Of a stretch of DNA of 64,000 nt, positions 41,471 through 48,882 are shown in pieces. The notes beneath the pieces were generated by a model, which saw nothing but the letters and a program-made list of their open reading frames with translations, had not been told where the DNA came from and searched no databases. This stretch comes from a virus. Numbering within the stretch: the stretch's first letter is position 1; each line of letters begins with the position of its first letter. The stretch is taken from IMG/VR virus record IMGVR_UViG_3300024354_000015, positions 1 to 64,000 of that record; one strand, written 5' to 3'. A program made the translations under genes and the position numbers.

Positions 41471-41550
41471 GCCCCAGGGGAGACTCGAACTCCCACACCT
41501 TGCGATACTAGTTCCTAAGACTAGCGTGTCTACCATTCCACCACCAGGGC
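41467..41550 (-). tRNA. tRNA-Leu(UAG)
   Basis: Class II. Acceptor GCCCTGG/CTGGGGC, anticodon stem CTAGT/ACTAG with loop CTTAGGA, variable arm ATCGCAAGGTGT region, T-loop TTCGAGT, encoded CCA. Confidence 0.94.
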
Positions 41551-41658
41551 ATTGTTTTACTAATTGTTATAGAACTTTTTTCTACTACTTGGGCTGCATC
41601 GTTTAGTGCAGTCTTATATTATATCATCTAGTGCAATTACTGTCAACTACTTTTTTAA

Positions 41659-41901
41659 TTAATTTATTTCCAAGTTGGTTAAACGCAGATAACCACCCAT
41701 CAACCTAGTCTTGCCAGTATGCCCAGCAAGCTCTAGACTATTTTTAATTTTAGCAATATCACTTTCTTTAGTAAGGTAGCCCACGTGAAAACAAACATTA
41801 CGCATCGCTTCACCATCACTAGCGCGACTTTTATCCGTCCAGCTCTGAAAATATTTAATTTGTTTATTAACAATTTCACGTGCTTGTTTAGTTGTTAACA
41901 T
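41659..41901 (-). CDS. Hypothetical protein, 80 aa
   Basis: 80 residues, MLTTKQAREIVNKQIKYFQS start, basic and helical, then a short beta part (RLMGGYLRLTNLEIN). A good ribosome site AAGGAGCAAGCA precedes the ATG. Function unknown. Confidence 0.6.
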   Translation of the reverse strand: MLTTKQAREIVNKQIKYFQSWTDKSRASDGEAMRNVCFHVGYLTKESDIAKIKNSLELAGHTGKTRLMGGYLRLTNLEIN

Positions 41902-41974
41902 TGCTTGCTCCTTATCGTTTACTATACCGCTATTTTAACGATTTGGTGCATTAATGTCAACTGTTGTAATTTTG

Positions 41975-43516
41975 CTAATTAGTTGCTAAAAAAGCAAGCA
42001 TTTTCTGCTTGTATTCTGTTACAAAAGCCTGTTTGCTGTCCTTGACTTCCTGCCAGTCTATTTCTATGTTTTTTAAATTTTGCACTCTGTCCAGCGTAAA
42101 ATTATTATAGTTCATTAGAGCCCAGGCGGTTTGCCCAGGGATATGGTAACGACTGCTTTGCTGCAACCTAGTCACTAGTTCTGTTTTCTTTTCTCTAGCC
42201 TGGTCAAAGTTCATATGATCGTTAGCCCAGTTGAGTATGCCCTGACCCTCACTACCTAGATCTCTGTATCCATACTCAGGCCATTTTTTGTCAAAATCGC
42301 TCTGTAAAAAATACTGGTTAGGCTTGGCTATCATCAATGCTTCGAAATAAGCCGAGTGTAAGGGAAACTCACCACTATCTATTAAGTCAAATGTATGCTG
42401 CACTTCTTCTAGAGTTTCGTGTGGTAGACCTATTATAAACAGTCCGTGCATCAAGAGATTATTGCCGTAGGTTTTTTTAATATCCTTGACAGTCTGTATC
42501 TGTCTAGCAGCATCAAAGCCTTTACCTACTACCAGTCCAGTCTCTTTTTTCAGAGTTTCTATACCAAAGCTAGTGGCCCTTAGGCCAATATCAAATAATT
42601 TTTTAATGCGCTCGGGCTTGGTAGCTAGCAGATCCAGTCTGTTGTAGGACCAGAATACTGGCTGAAAGCTTAACTGCTTAACCACTGATAACATTCTATC
42701 AAGTTTGTGATCGCTGTCATTAAACGTATCATCTAGTAACTGATAGGTAGTAATACCAAATCTGTCATAATTGCTCTGTAACTCATTATAGATTATTTCT
42801 TCTGTTAGTACGTAGTCTAGAGTTTTTTTGCCACGTTGTGGGAAACTACAAAATCTGCAATTAAAAATACAACCACGAGCTGGCTCAAAAGGCAGTACAC
42901 GATAGTTTAAAATATCACTAGCCTGCCAGTGCATTGCACTGTTGGCAAAATCATAGGTTTTTTCCTGATCGCGATGTACCACCGTTACACCGTGAATATT
43001 CCTATAACTATTGGGAATCTCAGTTTTGTTACTAAGGCTGTTAGCAACATCCATAATGGCCTGTTCAGCTAGACCTCTTACCACTATGTTGACATTCTTG
43101 TTGGCGCAGTCCTGATTAATTTTGTGGCCACCCAGTAAAATTTTACAATCAGGACTAAGCTTGTGTATTTCTTTAATTACGCTATTTTCAAAATCCTTAC
43201 CCTGTGGGAAAATACTGAGATTAGGCGCATAACCAAAAAATAGGTTGTCTATCCTGTCTAAATTTTTTAGAAAAGTCGTGCTAAAGCCCACAAACAGTGT
43301 TTCTTGTCCCACTGCAAGGTTGACAAGTGAAGTAATCTCTTCAAGAGTCCACTGACTAAGTTTATCAACTACTAGACAACTATACCCCTGTTCGCGTAGT
43401 GCGCTGGCTATTTTATAGGCACCTAGAGCTTTAACAGTTAAAACCTCGTCAGTAAAATCTGTAAACAGAACGACCTGATACTTTTTAGGACTCAAGATTT
43501 TTCTTTTTGCAGACAA
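41975..43516 (-). CDS. B12-binding-domain radical SAM protein (ACP cassette)
   Basis: 513 residues from a TTG at 43516, overlapping the ACP gene by 32 bases; the exact start is uncertain. An N-terminal cobalamin-type domain (CKILLGGHKINQD near 124-136) is followed by the SAM cluster motif Cys216-x3-Cys220-x2-Cys223 (ARGCIFNCRFCSF). The C-terminal 200 residues are family-specific. Being fused in expression to an acyl carrier protein, it may act on an ACP-bound substrate. Stops with TAG. Confidence 0.87.
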   Translation of the reverse strand: MSAKRKILSPKKYQVVLFTDFTDEVLTVKALGAYKIASALREQGYSCLVVDKLSQWTLEEITSLVNLAVGQETLFVGFSTTFLKNLDRIDNLFFGYAPNLSIFPQGKDFENSVIKEIHKLSPDCKILLGGHKINQDCANKNVNIVVRGLAEQAIMDVANSLSNKTEIPNSYRNIHGVTVVHRDQEKTYDFANSAMHWQASDILNYRVLPFEPARGCIFNCRFCSFPQRGKKTLDYVLTEEIIYNELQSNYDRFGITTYQLLDDTFNDSDHKLDRMLSVVKQLSFQPVFWSYNRLDLLATKPERIKKLFDIGLRATSFGIETLKKETGLVVGKGFDAARQIQTVKDIKKTYGNNLLMHGLFIIGLPHETLEEVQHTFDLIDSGEFPLHSAYFEALMIAKPNQYFLQSDFDKKWPEYGYRDLGSEGQGILNWANDHMNFDQAREKKTELVTRLQQSSRYHIPGQTAWALMNYNNFTLDRVQNLKNIEIDWQEVKDSKQAFVTEYKQKMLAFLATN

Positions 43517-43730
43517 GGTCTACAATGCTGGTCAGTGAAGACTTGCCTTCGTATTCATCTTCTTCAATAACGATTTGAAAATGATGTTCTAGTTCCATTA
43601 CAATTTCCACTGTGTCTAGACTGTCTGCGCCTAGAGTTTCTAGATCCAGATCATCGGAAATTTCATCTAGTGTTTTACCAAACTGCTTGGCCAAGATTTG
43701 TTTGACTTCTTGCTTAATTTGTTCTTTCAT
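43485..43730 (-). CDS. Acyl carrier protein
   Basis: 81 residues, four-helix ACP with the phosphopantetheine site at Ser37 (LGADSLDTVE). Acidic helix II and the overall length are normal. It would be loaded by host phosphopantetheinyl transferase. It sits directly upstream of a radical SAM enzyme and downstream of an acyltransferase-like and two TauD-like genes, so it probably carries the intermediate of a phage pathway rather than replacing host AcpP. Confidence 0.92.
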   Translation of the reverse strand: MKEQIKQEVKQILAKQFGKTLDEISDDLDLETLGADSLDTVEIVMELEHHFQIVIEEDEYEGKSSLTSIVDLVCKKKNLES

Positions 43731-43751
43731 AATTTCCTCTTGTTTATAACA

Positions 43752-44474
43752 TTATCCTAATACACTATTGTAAGGTCGTTCAACTCTTTTGGTATTGTTG
43801 GTGCCAAACTGTACTACTTCATTGGACACTGTGCCTCGAGCTAAGTAGACGAGTTCGTGTACAAAAGTTCCCTGACTGATCTTGACACCAGGCTTAAGGG
43901 CTTTAACTCCGGAACTTAGATAGACATCATTTTCTAAGATCTGAGCTGAGGCTAGTCCTACTGCTCGTTGCAGCACACAGTTTTCACCAATGGTGGTATT
44001 ATGGCCCACTTGTACCTGTCCATAGATATTAGTAAAGTCGCCCACTATACTGCCACTTTCAACCATAACGTGACAATCAATGAAACACCCATTGCCCAGT
44101 CTACTATATTTGGAAATTCTAGCAGTGGGATCTACTAGGCTTATACATTGTATGTTTTTTTGTCTTACCAAATCTATTAGATACTGTCTTTTTTGTCTGT
44201 TTCTCACCATTATGGGATCATCAATAGGGTTCCAGTTAGTGGCACAGAAAAAATTATAATTATTTAAGTACTGATCAATGTTTTTTTCTGTGTCAAGGAC
44301 CTTGACTCCACCAAGCTCGGCGGTATTACCCCAGTAATCATTATCTAACAGACCAGCTACTACAATACCAAGCTCTTCGCAGAGCTCGGTATATTTTTCC
44401 ATAACACTGTTAGACCCAAGAAATATCAAGGGCCTATCTGTGTTATTAATATGGTTGGAGTCTTGCTTGTTCAT
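43752..44474 (-). CDS. PglD-like hexapeptide acyltransferase
   Basis: 240 residues from ATG 44474, which has AGGAAC seven bases upstream; earlier Met codons lie inside the TauD gene. N-terminal Rossmann part (RPLIFLGSNSVMEKYTELC) binds the nucleotide-sugar-like substrate in PglD. The C-terminal half is a left-handed beta helix of hexapeptide repeats (SKYSRLGNGCFIDCHVMVES and NIYGQVQVGHNTTIGENC). It likely transfers an acetyl or other acyl group, perhaps to or from the neighbouring ACP. Confidence 0.82.
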   Translation of the reverse strand: MNKQDSNHINNTDRPLIFLGSNSVMEKYTELCEELGIVVAGLLDNDYWGNTAELGGVKVLDTEKNIDQYLNNYNFFCATNWNPIDDPIMVRNRQKRQYLIDLVRQKNIQCISLVDPTARISKYSRLGNGCFIDCHVMVESGSIVGDFTNIYGQVQVGHNTTIGENCVLQRAVGLASAQILENDVYLSSGVKALKPGVKISQGTFVHELVYLARGTVSNEVVQFGTNNTKRVERPYNSVLG

Positions 44475-45504
44475 CAAGTTCCTGTTCATATTGTCTGCGA
44501 CGGTCTGCATCAACTAATTTTGCAAATTCATCGTGAGTGTAAATCTCACCACGATATCGGACAGTCTGCGCTGGTTGAATGTTGGGATTAATTTTATTAA
44601 GATAAGTTATTACCCTATGCATCATCCTTTTGTCGCCATCTAGAATATTTGTTGGTCGCTTGTGTAGAGTGATCTCTTGATCCATAAACACAATCTGTCC
44701 ATCCTGCCAATCCTGCGTGTAGACATAACGATCATCATAAAAATGTTTCTTTAATTCACGGTAAAGGCGCCAGCTTTCTTCCTGGCTCATTCCCACAAAC
44801 CCATCAAAATCAAAGTGAGGGAATTTTACCCCCGGGCGTCCAGTGACTGTTTCGCTGTATAACTTTGTTTCCATTCCGTCTAGTGGCACACCGTTATAAT
44901 GAATAATCATAGTCTGTTCACGATTTAGTCCCGGGGCACATCCTTCTTCCCCTTCACGCCATTTATGACGCACTACAAGTTCTTTTACCATACTTTGCAT
45001 ATCTGAACTCAAGGACATAAATTGATCGTGTGTGGGCATAAACTGTGTCTGACTACCTGCACTGTCGCTCACACTCATTAGGCCAATCATACGAGGTGCA
45101 TCATCAAATGCACACTGATCACTGTGCCAATCTAATTCTCCGTTACTAAAAATTCCTTTAGGCCGGCCTCGATCATCTTTTAGGTAGCTAACACGACTAA
45201 CTGCGCCAGCAAGTTCACCCATACCATTATTGATGTAACCTAATTGTAGGAATAAATCACGCCAATGGCGTCCACTTAGTCTCTGACTTACTATGTAGTT
45301 ATGGATTAGAGCTCGACTAGGACTTCCCCACTGAGTCATTACATCGTATAACCGTTGTGTTGGTACTCCCTGATCAATGAATACCACACATTGATCTGCT
45401 ACTAGCTTACCAAGCTCAAATATTTCATCGTCCTGTGTGAGGTCTATGTCATAGACTTCTACACCTATGCTACCCTGGTAATTTTTTAATGGTCTTATTT
45501 TCAT
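44446..45504 (-). CDS. TauD/TfdA-type Fe(II)/2-oxoglutarate dioxygenase, copy 1
   Basis: 352 residues. The facial triad is visible: DWHSDQC (His127-x-Asp129) and the distal His in ITLHKRPTN, with MMHRVITYL as the 2-oxoglutarate Arg strand. It is a close paralogue of the gene immediately upstream, with shared blocks FSNGELDWHSDQC and DWQDGQIVFMDQEITLHKRP. These enzymes hydroxylate or halogenate small molecules, including ACP- or peptidyl-carrier-bound amino acids. Overlaps the next gene by 29 bases. Confidence 0.9.
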   Translation of the reverse strand: MKIRPLKNYQGSIGVEVYDIDLTQDDEIFELGKLVADQCVVFIDQGVPTQRLYDVMTQWGSPSRALIHNYIVSQRLSGRHWRDLFLQLGYINNGMGELAGAVSRVSYLKDDRGRPKGIFSNGELDWHSDQCAFDDAPRMIGLMSVSDSAGSQTQFMPTHDQFMSLSSDMQSMVKELVVRHKWREGEEGCAPGLNREQTMIIHYNGVPLDGMETKLYSETVTGRPGVKFPHFDFDGFVGMSQEESWRLYRELKKHFYDDRYVYTQDWQDGQIVFMDQEITLHKRPTNILDGDKRMMHRVITYLNKINPNIQPAQTVRYRGEIYTHDEFAKLVDADRRRQYEQELDEQARLQPY

Positions 45505-46544
45505 TCTGCAAACTCCAATTCTTGTTCATATTGTGTGCGACGGTCTTGATCAACTAATTTTACAAAATCTTCTTCAGTATAAACTGAACCTTGATATTTG
45601 TAAGTTGATCTTCTTATGGCGTATGCGCTGTCAGGGTACAAATAGTTAACATAGGTAATACTACGTGCCATTGTACGACGATCACCGTCTTTTACATTAG
45701 TTGGTCGTTTGTGTAGAGTAATCTCTTGGTCCATAAACACAATCTGCCCATCCTGCCAGTCTTGTGTATGCACGTAACGATCGTTGTAGACTACTGATTT
45801 AATTTCATCTAGTAATTTAATACTTTCTTCACGGCTCATACCCACAAATCCATCAAAGGTATGACTAGGAATTTTTATTCCAGTTAAGCCGCTGGCAGTT
45901 TCTGAATATAAGTTTGTTTCAAGTCCGTCAATGGGTACCATATTATATCTAAGCATCATTGACTGAGCCCTGTTTAAGCCAGGTGCCATAAGTCCCTCAT
46001 ACCAACGGTGCTTACAGACCAATTCCTTGATCATACTACGCATATCCGAGCTTAATGACTCGTAGGCATCGTGTGTGCATAAAAATTGTGTCTGGCTGTT
46101 TGCTGTATCACTTATACTTTGAAGACCAATAACTCGTTGTCCGTCGTCTATAGCGCATTGATCACTGTGCCAGTCAAGTTCTCCATTGGAAAATAAACCG
46201 CGTGGTCTATCTTTTTCTTTTTTAAGGTAACTTACTAGTGCTACGGATTTAAGTTCAGGAACTTCACTTGTTATATAGCGCAGATTAAGTGTTAGCTCGC
46301 GCCAGTGACTGCCTGTTAATAGTTTACGACTTACATAGTCAGTTATAATGGGATGACTTACATCGCCCCAGTTAATCATAGTTTTATAAAGTTGCTCGGT
46401 GCTAATGTGTTCATTGACAACTACTACACACTGACTGGCTGCTAGACGACCTAGTTCAAGAATTTCTTCTTGAGAGTTCCAATCAATATCATAAGCTTCA
46501 AGTCCAACACTAGCACCATAATTTTTCAATGGTCTAGTTTTCAT
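45501..46544 (-). CDS. TauD/TfdA-type Fe(II)/2-oxoglutarate dioxygenase, copy 2
   Basis: 347 residues, tandem duplicate of the 44446 gene with the same metal triad (DWHSDQC, ITLHKRPTN). Both begin MK(T/I)RPLKNY, and the ATGA overlap couples them. The copies have clearly diverged (for example in the 55-110 region), which suggests two sequential or alternative substrates rather than recent duplication. Confidence 0.9.
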   Translation of the reverse strand: MKTRPLKNYGASVGLEAYDIDWNSQEEILELGRLAASQCVVVVNEHISTEQLYKTMINWGDVSHPIITDYVSRKLLTGSHWRELTLNLRYITSEVPELKSVALVSYLKKEKDRPRGLFSNGELDWHSDQCAIDDGQRVIGLQSISDTANSQTQFLCTHDAYESLSSDMRSMIKELVCKHRWYEGLMAPGLNRAQSMMLRYNMVPIDGLETNLYSETASGLTGIKIPSHTFDGFVGMSREESIKLLDEIKSVVYNDRYVHTQDWQDGQIVFMDQEITLHKRPTNVKDGDRRTMARSITYVNYLYPDSAYAIRRSTYKYQGSVYTEEDFVKLVDQDRRTQYEQELEFAE

Positions 46545-46716
46545 TATTTGTCCTTGTGTTGGTGTAGTGCTCGCAGTGCATCCTGCTCACGGCTGGCGTT
46601 CTGTATTAACAATACAGTAAAGACATCAATATGTCAAGCGTCGTTTGAATTGCCGACGTCAATTAACTTGGCGTTGCACTTGTATTTATCACCTAGCAAG
46701 ACTAATTTTATTTTGC

Positions 46717-46791
46717 TGGCCGGTCCGGAGAGATTCGAACTCCCGACAGCTGGTTTCGAAGACCAGAACTCTTCCGCTGAGCTACGGACCG
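46717..46791 (-). tRNA. tRNA-Arg(UCG)
   Basis: Acceptor CGGTCCG/CGGACCG, anticodon stem CTGGT/ACCAG with loop CTTCGAA, T-loop TTCGAAT, discriminator G, encoded CCA. Confidence 0.94.
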
Positions 46792-46795
46792 TAAT

Positions 46796-46871
46796 TGGTG
46801 CCGACCCCTGGTTACGCTCCAGGCCATTCTGTTCTTCAGACAGACGCTTCCACTAGGTTAGCTTGGACGGC
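46796..46871 (-). tRNA. tRNA-Phe(GAA), unusual T-loop
   Basis: Anticodon stem TCTGT/ACAGA with loop CTGAAGA is Phe-like and CCA is encoded. The T-arm CCTGG/CCAGG has loop AGCGTAA instead of TTCRANY, position 8 is A rather than U, and the acceptor has one T-T mismatch. It may be a divergent functional tRNA or a decaying one. Confidence 0.72.
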
Positions 46872-46877
46872 TTAAAT

Positions 46878-46953
46878 TGGGGTGACTGATGAGAGTCGAA
46901 CTCACACTGTACGGAATCACAATCCGTGGCACTACCGTTATGCTACAGTCACC
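46878..46953 (-). tRNA. tRNA-His(GUG)
   Basis: Acceptor GTGACTG/CAGTCAC with discriminator C and an encoded extra G at position -1, both specific to tRNA-His. Anticodon loop TTGTGAT. Encoded CCA. Confidence 0.95.
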
Positions 46954-46960
46954 ATTGTTA

Positions 46961-47037
46961 TGGTAGGGGATATAGGATTCGAACCTATGAATGTCGGAAT
47001 CAAAATCCGATGCCTTGACCAACTTGGCGAATCCCCA
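46961..47037 (-). tRNA. tRNA-Gln(UUG)
   Basis: Anticodon stem TCGGA/TCCGA with loop TTTTGAT, T-arm ATAGG-TTCGAAT-CCTAT, encoded CCA. First acceptor pair is weak (U-U). Confidence 0.92.
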
Positions 47038-47044
47038 ATTGTTC

Positions 47045-47119
47045 TGGTACCTCCGGGTGGGAACGATCCACCGACCCTCGCCTTATCAAGACGATGCTCT
47101 ACCACTGAGCTACGAAGGC
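47045..47119 (-). tRNA. tRNA-Ile(GAU), altered T-loop
   Basis: Acceptor GCCTTCG/CGGAGGT, anticodon stem TCGTC/GGCGA with loop TTGATAA, encoded CCA. The T-loop reads ATCGTTC rather than TTCGATC, so U54 is replaced by A. Confidence 0.86.
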
Positions 47120-47123
47120 ATAA

Positions 47124-47131
47124 AATAAATA
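47124..47131 (+). promoter_or_regulatory. Late-promoter-like box, five bases from the ATG
   Basis: AATAAATA on the plus strand, then TTACT and the ATG at 47137. Confidence 0.45.
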
Positions 47132-47136
47132 TTACT

Positions 47137-47568
47137 ATGAATTTAAGATCCTACATAAACATAATTACCGAAGCAACAAAAAGTTCTGACAAAGTTCGTA
47201 GGGACGCATTTATCTACCTAGAACCCAGGAATAACATCAAGGACTTTGCTCAGTGTAGTAGCTGTTCTCATTTTATGCCGGACAGTGAAAGATGCACACT
47301 GTTTAGCAAAAACTACAAGGTGGTTGCTGAAGGCAGTTGTAGTCTCTACGTACAGGGTGTACCTGCAGATAATCAGGTTATAATGGACTCTATTACACCC
47401 AAGGATGCAGGCTACGTAGTTGCCAAGGTTAGATGTGAAAACTGTGTGGCACTAGAAGGAACTACTTGTACGTTTTTTGAAACTTTAAACCAAAAAATTC
47501 CTGATTTTTTCAATCTAGATACTAAGGTGAAACCCAGAGCTTGCTGTAACGCCTGGGCACCTAAATAA
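47137..47568 (+). CDS. Cys-rich protein with capsid-targeting-like leader
   Basis: Plus strand. I start at 47137 (MNLRSYINIITEATKSSD), because everything upstream in frame is tRNA sequence and a late box sits five bases before. The leader ends ..ITEA like T4 internal proteins. The body has ordered Cys motifs (CSSCSHFMPDSERC, GSCSLY, CENCVALEGTTC, ACCNAW), reminiscent of metal or Fe-S (HiPIP-like) sites. An injected metal-protein role is speculative. Confidence 0.65.
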   Translation: MNLRSYINIITEATKSSDKVRRDAFIYLEPRNNIKDFAQCSSCSHFMPDSERCTLFSKNYKVVAEGSCSLYVQGVPADNQVIMDSITPKDAGYVVAKVRCENCVALEGTTCTFFETLNQKIPDFFNLDTKVKPRACCNAWAPK

Positions 47569-47569
47569 T

Positions 47570-47647
47570 TGGTCGGGGAAGAGGGATTCGAACTCTCGAT
47601 CTCCTGCTCCCAAAGCAGGCGCTTTAACCAGACTAAGCTACTCCCCG
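47570..47647 (-). tRNA. tRNA-Pro(UGG)
   Basis: Acceptor CGGGGAG/TTCCCCG, anticodon stem CCTGC/GCAGG with loop TTTGGGA, T-loop TTCGAAT, encoded CCA. Its U8-A9-G10 (47638-47640) is the TAG stop of the HNH gene. Confidence 0.94.
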
Positions 47648-47955
47648 AGTTTTACATATTCTAATAACTTTTTGACATTTTTGTGAGTTTCTATTCCACC
47701 CACTGCGGTGTTGCATTTACAGCACAGGATACTTCTTACTTGCCCAGTCTTGTGGCAGTGATCTATCATACCGCCGCGGGCACCCACAAACATTTCTAAT
47801 TTTACCCCACACAAATAACATTTTTCTTTTTGTTTTTTGTGCAGAGCTAACATATCCAATCTAGTCATCCCATATCTGCGTAGGCCGTTTCTACATACTG
47901 TGCAGGTGGATATTTTTTGAGAATGTTTAATACCACAATGAAGACATTTTTTCAT
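47638..47955 (-). CDS. HNH / endonuclease VII-like nuclease
   Basis: 105 residues. Paired zinc Cys (CLHCGIKHSQKISTCTVC; CYLCG and CCKC) surround the HNH-type core MIDHCHKTGQVRSILCC, which closely matches T4 endonuclease VII family sequences (DHCHKTG.VRGLLC). Small stand-alone copies between tRNAs are often homing endonucleases. The last codons and the stop are part of tRNA-Pro. Confidence 0.85.
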   Translation of the reverse strand: MKKCLHCGIKHSQKISTCTVCRNGLRRYGMTRLDMLALHKKQKEKCYLCGVKLEMFVGARGGMIDHCHKTGQVRSILCCKCNTAVGGIETHKNVKKLLEYVKLGE

Positions 47956-47974
47956 AAATTTATTTTAGTTAAAT

Positions 47975-48049
47975 TGGTAGAAGCGGAGGGAGTCGAACCC
48001 CCACAGCGCACCGTATGAAGGTGTTGCACTACCATTATGCTACGCTTCC
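47975..48049 (-). tRNA. tRNA-Met(CAU), elongator type
   Basis: Acceptor GGAAGCG/CGCTTCT, anticodon loop TTCATAC, T-loop TTCGACT, encoded CCA. Elongator Met is the likely role; Ile via lysidine is less likely because tRNA 54602-54679 fits that better. Confidence 0.88.
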
Positions 48050-48053
48050 TTTA

Positions 48054-48203
48054 TTAACTAGGTATAACTTTGGGAATATAAGGTACATTCCTAGGACCGT
48101 GTCGCTGCTCAAATAGTTGACGAGCTTCTTGAAGATCCTTGGCATACACCCTATCTTTAGTCTCTCCCTGAGGAGTACGCACAGTAGTTTCATACATTGG
48201 CAT
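48054..48203 (-). CDS. Small protein, 49 aa
   Basis: MPMYETTVRTPQGETKDRVY, then a helix (DLQEARQLFEQRHGPRNV) and IPKVIPS. This strand-then-helix design occurs in small conserved marine-phage proteins. It ends just before tRNA-Met and overlaps the SET gene end by 14 bases. A start at 48197 is also possible. Confidence 0.55.
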   Translation of the reverse strand: MPMYETTVRTPQGETKDRVYAKDLQEARQLFEQRHGPRNVPYIPKVIPS

Positions 48204-48561
48204 CTTGATCTCCTAATAAATCTTCGGAATATGGATAAGTTAATTCTTCACCTTTGTCAATATCTCTAGCCGCAAATGTTTCATTGCTATTACCTACGAC
48301 ATTTGGAGTTCGACTCCAATTCATAAATCTGTCATTGTCAAAACTTAATCTGTACATTTGAGATTCAGGATCTTTGTATCCCCAATGTAATATGTACTCT
48401 CGTGCGGCGAGTGGTAGAGAAATAAAATCCAAATAACACCACTCTAGATCTAGACCTGGTGTTAGCTGCCAGATTTTAGTTCCTTGTGGGACAAATTCAT
48501 CTGCAAATACTCCCAGTCCGTGTATAGGGCTAGGCCCTAGATAAGTTTTTACTAGTACCAT
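48190..48561 (-). CDS. SET-domain protein
   Basis: 123 residues from ATG 48561, whose codon lies in the 3' arm of RNA element D. SET-domain signatures are present: SPIHGLGVFADEFVPQGTKI, then FDNDRFMNWSRTPNVVGNSN (the RFxNxSxxPN block) and FAARDIDKGEELTYPY. SET proteins methylate protein lysines using SAM. The missing pre- and post-SET cysteines place it with small bacterial/phage forms. A host ribosomal or DNA-binding protein is a possible target, not shown. Confidence 0.82.
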   Translation of the reverse strand: MVLVKTYLGPSPIHGLGVFADEFVPQGTKIWQLTPGLDLEWCYLDFISLPLAAREYILHWGYKDPESQMYRLSFDNDRFMNWSRTPNVVGNSNETFAARDIDKGEELTYPYSEDLLGDQDANV

Positions 48562-48645
48562 ATAAAAACACATTCCTGGACAGTCGTATACTCTCCATAG
48601 CCCCGGGCGCTATTATTATTATATTCGAATGTGTTTTTATATGGT
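48557..48645 (-). ncRNA. Hairpin RNA element D (perfect 19-bp arms)
   Basis: Arms ACCATATAAAAACACATTC and GAATGTGTTTTTATATGGT (minus strand) pair without mismatch. The 5' arm begins with the ACCA of tRNA-Lys, and the 3' arm contains the start codon of the SET gene. It may control both tRNA 3' processing and SET translation. Confidence 0.65.
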
Positions 48646-48718
48646 AGGTGCGGTGAGACTCGAACTCACAACTTATCGGTTAAAAGCCGATTACTCTAAC
48701 CAGTTGAGTTACGCACCC
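48642..48718 (-). tRNA. tRNA-Lys(UUU)
   Basis: Acceptor GGGTGCG/CGCACCT, anticodon stem ATCGG/CCGAT with loop CTTTTAA, T-loop TTCGAGT, encoded CCA. Bases 8-10 are UAA and form the stop codon of the small gene upstream. Confidence 0.95.
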
Positions 48719-48816
48719 ATTGTAATACCATATAGTTGGAACATTATTGCTGCTCGTTTAAGCCTATCGCGATATGTCCAACCATATCTTAATAGACCCT
48801 TCTTGTCACTATCCAT
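48709..48816 (-). CDS. Very small protein, 35 aa, ending inside tRNA-Lys
   Basis: MDSDKKGLLRYGWTYRDRLK then RAAIMFQLYGITMGA. A strong ribosome site AAGGAG lies nine bases before the ATG. The frame reads through the first seven bases of tRNA-Lys and stops at its bases 8-10 (TAA). Function unknown. Confidence 0.5.
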   Translation of the reverse strand: MDSDKKGLLRYGWTYRDRLKRAAIMFQLYGITMGA

Positions 48817-48845
48817 AACAGGATCTCCTTGTTGTCAACGCATAA

Positions 48846-48882
48846 AAAAACCTAGCATACTACAATAGTACCTAGGTTAAAA
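48846..48882 (-). terminator. Rho-independent terminator (possibly bidirectional)
   Basis: AACCTAG ... CTAGGTT stem with runs of A on one side and T on the other, so it can end transcripts in either direction. It closes the transcript that covers the structured stretch 48885-49092. Confidence 0.7.

Noticed and set aside
46882-47136. Plus-strand extension of the Cys-rich gene to 46882
   Set aside because: The extension is antisense to three tRNA genes. The late box and leader point to a start at 47137.
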